From contig OX104129.1 of NCBI GenBank assembly GCA_944470555.2, forward strand, positions 45,541,998 through 45,605,997: a stretch of DNA of 64,000 nt, in the 5' to 3' direction. The stretch comes from Heterobilharzia americana. Its lineage: Eukaryota > Platyhelminthes > Trematoda > Strigeidida > Schistosomatidae. Below, piece after piece: positions 52,901 through 61,900 of this stretch. The notes beneath the pieces were generated by a model that had not been told where the DNA came from, searched no databases, and saw only the letters and a program-made list of their open reading frames with translations. The stretch's first letter is position 1. Every line of letters starts with the position of its first letter. The position numbers and the translations under genes are program-made.

Positions 52901-55900
52901 AGAAAATAACCAAAGTTGGTCACATTAAGAGGCTGTGGCAAACCATAGTTTCATTGGTTTTTGATTAGAATCATGTAGGAAAGTGCTGGCTTTATGATTT
53001 TAGCCCTCGAGATAACAGTACTTAAGTTTGGAGACGGTGGGTGAAATGGCTCAAAAATTGTTATAGTGTAACAGGTAGCTTCATTCTTCTTCTTCCTCAT
53101 TTTTTTTCTTGCTGTTAAGGCGTATAAAACCGTAACGTCACTTTGGTTATCTGGCTGCTAACCTCACTAAACTCCTTGATTGACTACTTGTTATTTCAAG
53201 TAAATATGATGTTTATACCACCTTGATTATATCTTTGTGCATAAGGGATTGTTTTGTTTCACAAATGTCCACAATTCTAGTTATTGGTTCTGGATATTAT
53301 CGAGTAATATAAACTGTCGATAGGCTACCAGTTCAGTCATTTGACTTGGTTATAGGATAGTCAACTGTGGATTGTAGTAAGTTAGTAATATTAGGGTCAT
53401 AAATACAGCAGCAGTTCAACCATCTACCAGTCTAGAGTGTAATTAACCTATATATAATCTTTACAGTACTATACATACGTACAGCAGCATGATCCCCTTA
53501 TAATTGATATCCTTCTAAGTTATTTAAATATTTCCTTCATTGCGATGATTTTCTCTTTCTGACAACTTGAACCTATTCTTCTTCGTCCTTCCGCGAAATT
53601 TGATATAGTTATAGCTAGTTGGTTTTCGGTTTATCTGTCAGAAATTGGGGAACAAAAAAAACTAAGCATACCTTAAAGTATCCCTGATACAAAGAATACC
53701 CCAAAAGTTTTCCACTTTCATAACACCTACTAACATACAGTCTACGCTATGACTATTACCAACTTGAGTTTTGACACTTATATTTAATTTTGTTTCGAGA
53801 TAGTTAAAATGTCTTCATACAGCTGGGGTGCTAATTTGAAAGTGTTTTGTTGGAATTAAAAAATCTTGAAATGCATCTGAAAGTGAGATTATTAGGGCTT
53901 TTTTCTTAATTACAAAAATAAACGGAAGTTTTATTAGATAAAGAAAACCAAGTTCATAAATTTATCTACCACTTTATAAAACAGGGTCCATGTTTCTTTT
54001 AATATGGAGTAATATCCTTTTGAAATCGAGATACTTATCATCTCATCTCATATAACACAGACCTTGTTCAACTCAAATTTGGATCTAAATTATCATTGTT
54101 TTTCTCATGAGGGAAAATATCTCTGCCAAAATCCAAAACCATTTATAGTTAGAACACAAAACGTACAACTTGAAACCGTATCACTCATTCTTGGAAAGGT
54201 GGAAACAGATTTTCTGAGTTACCATTTTAACATCAATGATGTATTGTGCACATAGTAAAACGCTTACGAAATAATTCCTTAAAACCTTAGCAGTATCACT
54301 CAGATACCATATCGTATCACTTAGAAGTACTTTGCAAGTAACAAGTGCATCACCTTTTAACTCACGAATAAATACGTGGAAAACTGCCACTAATGCTGAA
54401 TATTTTGCAGAGAAGTGACTGCTTTCAAGATAACTTTCCCTAAGATTCAATAATAGATGTAACACCACTCAAAACTAGGAAGCTGTGGACAGCTCTTTTG
54501 TTTCAATTTGGCAGTACATTCGGATAAGGTCAAAAATCTTGAACTATCACAGAAAACATCTCGCCTTCAACTATTAATTTAGAATCCAATGGTTGACACA
54601 TTTCAGCTGCAGTCAATGGTTTTCACTGAATGTCATCAATGAGTACCCGTCTTCGATCATTATTTATTTGATCTGGAAGGCTTGTAAACTTTGAGATTTC
54701 TTACATCTGATGTTTTAAAAGAATTTTATAGTTAATCACTAAAATTGGTCTGCATTGTTGTAATCTTCAGTTGACATAGATGATAAGTGAGAACTTTTTG
54801 GAGACCATCGCCTACCTTTCTTTGGCCCAATTTTAGTCATTGCAGTTGGTTCACTGGGTTCACCAACTCCAGCTGCGTTCACTGGTCTGACTCTGAATTC
54901 ATATTCACCATTCTCATCCAGTCCGTCGATATGCGCTTGTGTTCCGGTTACAGGTGTATTTCCTGGGACAGCAGGTTCCCAGTCTGATGAATTCTTCTTA
55001 CGTTTCTCGACAATATATCCCGTCACTCTGGCTCCACCATCTTTAACTGGTCGAGACCACGATAAGTCGATTGATTTCTTTCCAACGTCATCCACATTTG
55101 GTCTACCTGGGCTGTCGGCTGTAGCTGTTAAGAAAGAATCAAACAGAAAATTTGACTATCTTCTGCATTTTGGAGTTCCACAAAGTCTCCAAAAGCTAAC
55201 TCTGAACAATACAATCAAGAACATAAGAACTAAATCCATTGCACAAGAACTGGTTGCCATGACTCAGTGGCTTATTGCATAACGCTCTGGAGTTTGTAGT
55301 GACTGGTCCCTGATTCGAGTCGTAGTGGCAACAATACCACCTACTGGGAGGCAGGAATATCCAACCGATGAGTCTCAAATGGGAAGAAACGTACGTCCTG
55401 GATTCCGCTTCTAGCCACTGCCTCCTACTACTATAAAATCTAAACAATATGTTTAAAGTGACCACTAGGAGAAAAATCTACAGACTGTCACTAGTCCTTG
55501 AATATTTGTTGACCTAAACTATATAGAGAAGTTGACAGAATACAGGTTACAATGGATTTATTATCCGGGCACTCCTAGTCGATACCAAAGTATCTCATTT
55601 TTAAGTGGTTTAGCTAGCACCTAGTATATTATAGGATGCCTAGGTTTGATTTTGCCAATCATGTTTATAAATTGAGTTTTTCTTTGCACTAATTTATTTA
55701 ACAGAATTGAATGTATAATGTATAATCAATCTGTTTGCATGGAAACCAAGGGCTGGCACTTCCAGATTCAATTTTAAGTAGGATCGAAATTGTGCACTGT
55801 TCAGTATCTTCAATCTAGGTCAAGCACATTTGTCCATCATTTGATGACTTTCAATAGTGTTCCAGTTGATGGTCTTCAATTAGAAATAGAATAGAAGGAA

Positions 55901-58900
55901 GATAAATAATTTAAAATGACTTCAGAACACTAAATTTCTCCATTTCGTGGAAATAATTGTTTTTACAGATCTCTTCAGAAACTGACAATGCAAACAGTTA
56001 CGATGATGGTCTAGAAACTGAGGGACTTGATACAGGACAGAAGTATAGTTAAAAATTACGTGACTCTTTAGTTATGATAACATCCGTTACATATCATAAT
56101 TTTAAGTAAAAATATCTAAATTCTTAACCGTTTGCCTGATTTATGCCGTATTTTGGTTATAAGACTTGTAATTATGAATGGACTAAGATATCATGTCATC
56201 ATGACATAAAACCTGAAAACAAGAGCCATCTATGCAGTAAAATGATAGAACATTCCAGATTAATTCCCAGTCAGAGGTCAATATAAACTGCATGACGTGG
56301 GAAATTTACGTTATGTCTATAGGCATTTAAAAGGGGAAAATAAACAGCATGAAAACAAAACAAAAATAGTTACGTCGTATGAGAATTATCTAGAGTGATT
56401 GAACCTCTACAATGAACATAGCAAAGAAAGAGGTTTGAACGCATAATGACTGTTCGAACTTTTGAATCACTCATGTTTCAACTACACCTAGATGTCGTAG
56501 CCTTACTCCCATCCAGTGGCTTGGTTACACTTTGTACAAAATTTTGAAGGATTTATGAAGAGGTCTCAAACGTCTTGAGTTTACTAAGTGTTCTGTTACA
56601 GAGCTGAGGATGCATTTACATTCTTCCCTTGTCAGCCAAGTTGACTAGTGTCCCCAAGTGCGTTGTGTAAGCTGGCTTAGCATAAGGCCGATGTACTCAG
56701 CTTAACAGGAGCAAGTAAACTAATATACGCACACTGGTGTGGCCCAATGCTCTTAAATATCCTTCACCTACTTATGAATAAGTTTCTGACAGGAGAATAT
56801 GATTCTAAGATTGGCGGCAAAGAATGTTCTGTCTATGGCTCTTGATAGCCACTTTCTAAGTGTATCTGTAGCATTATCTTCCTTAAATTTGAGGTCCGAC
56901 AGGAAAATCTTTTGTGGAGCGGTTTGCACGCGTCCCGTGGCGTGTTTTTGGCTTTAAATACTGATTTGTAAATTTCAGTGAGTATCTACTTTTCATCAAG
57001 ATTTCTCGCAAGTTTTCTAGTTCACCTTGAGTGGTATTCTCCGTGCATATTTTTCGTATTCTCGAAAAGAATGAATTGATAAGATTCCTCTTTATACTTA
57101 AAGCCACACAGCTTTGAAAATTAATAAACTGTCTGTCCCAAGTTTACTTTTGTAAATTGATCTCTGGATTGAATTGTCGTCTTTTTTTGGAGTAGTACAC
57201 CAAGGAAGTGGAGTTTTGAGTTCCACTCCGATTCTAGAGTGAATTCGATAACGGAATGAGGACTACTGAAAATCTGAAGCAAGTTTTCGAGATTTGCATT
57301 CTCTTCACAAATAATGAAGAAATCATCTGCGTATCTTTTGTAGATATGAGGCTGAGTGATTGTTTTTGATAAGGTTTTGTTTTCTAGACTTGCCATAAAG
57401 CAGTCAGCTAGGAGGGGTCTAGAGGCGATTCTGTTGCCATACCACAATAAAATAACTCCCTCTGTGTATATATTTGAACGTTATTAACTTCTTCGGGAAA
57501 TTCAAGCATTAAATGTATTTTAGACGTGATATGATCACATGATCTTTTGTTGCCTCAATAGAAGAAATATTGTAACACATTCATAACCTTTATCATCCAC
57601 TTTCCAGTTCCGGTTACTAGACTGTTTCACTTTCCCGCTGCCAATTACTACTGCTCGTCGATTATCTTTTATTATTAGATGTAAGTACATCCTGTGTGCT
57701 TACTGAGTTGTCAATCACGCTTTTCTCTTCCAGATTCTCGTGATCACTGTGAAACACACACTTTTCTACGTGTCCCCCCACGACAGCATGCCTACACGCT
57801 AGATGAAAACCTACCAACAGCTGATTGTCACAATATTCTGAAGGGACGATCAAATTTCTGTATGTTCAAACCACAATCCACAGAAATTGTTTGACTTTTC
57901 GACATCAAAATACATTCAACTGTTTTTTTCTCTGAAAACTAAGTGGTCCACAATTCTCACAAGCCGTCGGAAAATGTTATCAGTTTATTAAAAACTTTCT
58001 GTCTTCAGCCGGAATAAAAAGTTCTTATGTGTGTAATACCAGGTGGCATCATCCTATTTGTGAATTGTGCCTTATTATCGGTGTGACTTTCCGTGATAAT
58101 TGTGGTTTCGCTGACGTGTATTGATGCTGAATGATGATTAGGGGTGAAGCTAGAAATTTGGTCCTTGGCAGGGTTCGAACCATTGGCCAACCCAGTGCTA
58201 TATTAACTGAACTAAGAAACACGACTGACAATTAGACTTTTATTTCACTTCATTCACTTTAATTTAAGACTCGGTAAATACAGTTATCTCCCAGCACACG
58301 TCAAACGGTTCTCCCTTTAAGTTAGGAAACAGTCATAATATATGATGATAACATTTATGAACAATAATGAACTGATAAAAAAACCATGTGTCTAGCAAAT
58401 TTCAACCAAATAATTTACGAAGGCCTTTGTTATTCGGGTGCGCCATTCCATTTCTATTGGTTATATACTGTGGGGTTAGCAATGGATTTTGGTACATATG
58501 TTCTTATCTGATGACAAAACCACAATTGTACTGGATGATCTGATTGCGTAGGTGTAAAAGTAAATTTGTGAGACATCGCTCTGTAGCTAAGGTAGCTCTC
58601 ATCAAGGTTTTGGCTGGTACGTGTGACAGGTGAATGCTTTAGTGGTTTGTTTTTTAATGGACTTCATTGGCTTATGCGTGAACACAGATTCTTCATATTC
58701 GTTTCGAAATTACTTGAGAATCCAGGTAATGTTGTGTGTTTCTTTCTTAGGTTTGACATTACAAGATCAAATTATAACTAGCTTTTGATACTCATTTAAT
58801 ATTTTGTGTAAGTTCATCTAAATACCTTGAAAAACATCCATTATTCTTTAAGTCAAATATTTACTTACTATGTTTTGGCTTGCACTCCACTGCACGATTG

Positions 58901-61900
58901 GTTGAGCAAGGCTGACTAACGCCCACTTCATTTCTAGCTGAGACACGGAACATATATTTCTCTCCCTTCTTTAGACCGTCGACTAAAAAATAAAAATAGA
59001 GTTTTTGGTTTACAACTTAACATAATCAGCTTATACATATATAATTTGTACTTACTGAGTCATTGGCTCACGTTTTTCTCTTCCAGATTCTAGTGGTCAA
59101 CCACCAAACTCACTCTTCTACCCATACTCTTGCAACAGAGTACCTAAATGCTAGACGTAAACCTACCAACAGCTGACTGTTACTACATATGATCATATAA
59201 ACAAAATTCAAATGCCTTAAACAGTCATAAATATTGACACTCATTCAGATTAAATGATGAACCCATCATTTAATCACATGAGGAGTGTCCCAGGACTGAA
59301 CAATTTTGACCTTAGTAAGTAGGCGTTACTAAAGTGATCTCAACCATATTCGTATGAGTGATAAGTGAATAATAAAAAAATACAGCGTTGATATCAGCAA
59401 AATAAATCCTATTCTTATGAGCTTCTTTTATAGGCTTCTCTTCGTTCATCTGGATTCTCGAGTGACTTAAAAGGCCACCCTAGAACTGTTTAATAGACCA
59501 ATTAAGCTTCGGTATTTTGCCTGGAAAAGTACCTTTCTATGAAATAGAGGAATGTAACTGGCTGTCTCATCAGTTGCTAGCACCAACTGAAATAACCAAT
59601 TAGACTCCCCTATTTTATGAAAACCTACCTTTCCAGACGAAAAAGAGAAACGTAATTGGTTATTTTGATCGTTGCTACAGTGGCCTTTAAAGTCTCTCTT
59701 ACTGTTTTATTTTATCATAGAGTTGTATTAGATTCTAGTAATTAATCTATCCACACTAGTTAAGTTATTAAGGATCTTTGTAGATATCAAGTGTCTATCT
59801 TATCGAGTATTAAATTAGGTAGTAGGTAAACCAAAGGCTACTTCAGCAACCAGTGAAATAGCCAACCATTTTTCTTCACTTTACTTGAGAAGCTAGCTTC
59901 TCCAGTAACAAATAAATCTAACTGATGATTGTTGTAGTGGCTAGGGTGACCTCTAGAGTCACACAGGAGGCACGACGACTCAATAAAATAAACCGCCTAT
60001 TCAAACCACACTGCTATTGTCAACTGGTTTTCTAGGCGAACTTATCGAAATCAAACAATTTAATAGAATTTGCGTCAATTATTGAAGTTAAGCCCTGAAG
60101 AAGCATCATTTTAACTTTTTAATTTTCAGTGTTTTACCTTTCACTACTAATCATTTTCAAAGACACCGACTGCAGCTGAGGTAGAGGGAAGGGAAATACA
60201 TCTGTATGAAGGGATCGCGACAATAAAGGTCTAATCAGAACCTATGGTTATTTCAGTAGCCTTCTCATGATTTTACTCTATTTCTTCTGTTATGTTATTG
60301 ATGTGTGATAACTTGAGTCTTTGCTTACTTCTATCGGGCTGTTAGTCGAATAACCTAAGCCCAGCTTTGTTCGAGTAAGAAAACAAGCCTAAACCTGCTT
60401 ATACTGTACAAGAAACAATTTAAAAAACAAAGGTATGAGATGTCGGAAATGTTTAAGCACTGGTTACAACATACCAGTTCGAGTAGTTGTTCTTCAGTTA
60501 ACTACTTACCAGTGCCAGTTGTTTCTTTGACAGTTGCAGCATGTTCCCACTCCGTTGAATTTAGGGTTTATATTCAATTACATATCCATTTATTCTTTTT
60601 CCACCATCGTTACGAGGTTTAGTCCATTCTAGGGTTACACTGTTAGCATCAACATCAGCTACTGATAGGTTATTTGGAGCATCTGGTACAGCTGGAGAAA
60701 GTAACAAAAAATACAATTTAAGAAGATGAAAGCACTCACGAAATAAAGTATAACTTTATGGATGAATATTAGTTCTACACTTCAATCATTGATAAGCTGA
60801 ATGATTTGCAAGTCAGGTAGTACTTCTTATGGTGTCTGATATGATCTCTTAACCCTTCAGAGAAGTTCAAAATCTTTGAAATCTTTCATAACCAATCAGC
60901 ATACTCGAAAGTTTAAGAAAAAAACCACACCAACATATATATCTATACCAGATTGGTTGACGAGAGAAAATTTCCAGATTGCCTTTCTAGAAATAGTCAA
61001 AAAAAAAACGAAAAGCAGTTCAGAAATCGCGCTTAATACTTGAAATGTCATTGCAGTAACGTTTCACCAAACAAGGAAAACACTTCTCCAACTGATTGAT
61101 AGATGAAGTAAGTAACAGATTTACAAATTGTACATGAGGGGTCAGTTTGATGAAAATATTTCCCACTATTTTTTTGAAAGTAATGATTTAGTTTTGGAAG
61201 GAATCCTAAATAAGAAGTACAACATTTGTTATAAATTTAAACAGTTGCTGATCCTAAATTTATATCTTTCGAATGTCATGAATGTCAAATAAACAAATTT
61301 GTAAATATTTTCTGAAATTCTTTAAGGTCAACTAGCGAACCAGTATGCAATGAAATTTAGGCATCTATATCAAAACAACACATTACATCTGCTGAAAATG
61401 TCTTAAACAGGAGTTTACTAAGAAAAGTTTTAATAGTTTTTGTTTCACAAAATATTCCTCTCTCTATTAGTCCAAACAACTTTCACCAGTGAAAACAATA
61501 TTGTGTATATATCGGAGACAACTTTAAATAATTCATCTGATTCTGTACTTCTGAATTACATGTTTTTCGTTTTGTCAAGAGCTTTCTCTGTGATAGCATA
61601 GATATTTATTAGGATAAATGAAAATAAGAACAGCTGATTATTATATCTTAATAGATGGCGTATTTCATTCATTTTAATTGGCGTTTTCCATAAATTTACC
61701 GGACTAATATGGAGAACATTTTATACACTATCGTACTGTAGTGGACGTTGCTGATAAGAATGGATATAAGCAGTATATATTGAGAAAGTGGCAGAAATCA
61801 TAAGAAATTACCAGCAGTGGGTAAAGATTTTGCACAGAGAAATGCAAGAGGCAATGTTGGCGTATTAAGAGCAAATCAAGATTGAAGCAGAAGAGGAAAT

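Noticed and set aside
58150..58220. Functional tRNA gene on the minus strand
   Set aside because: A perfect B-box is present but there is no cloverleaf; shared flanks with the 14.5 kb repeat point to a SINE-type repeat.
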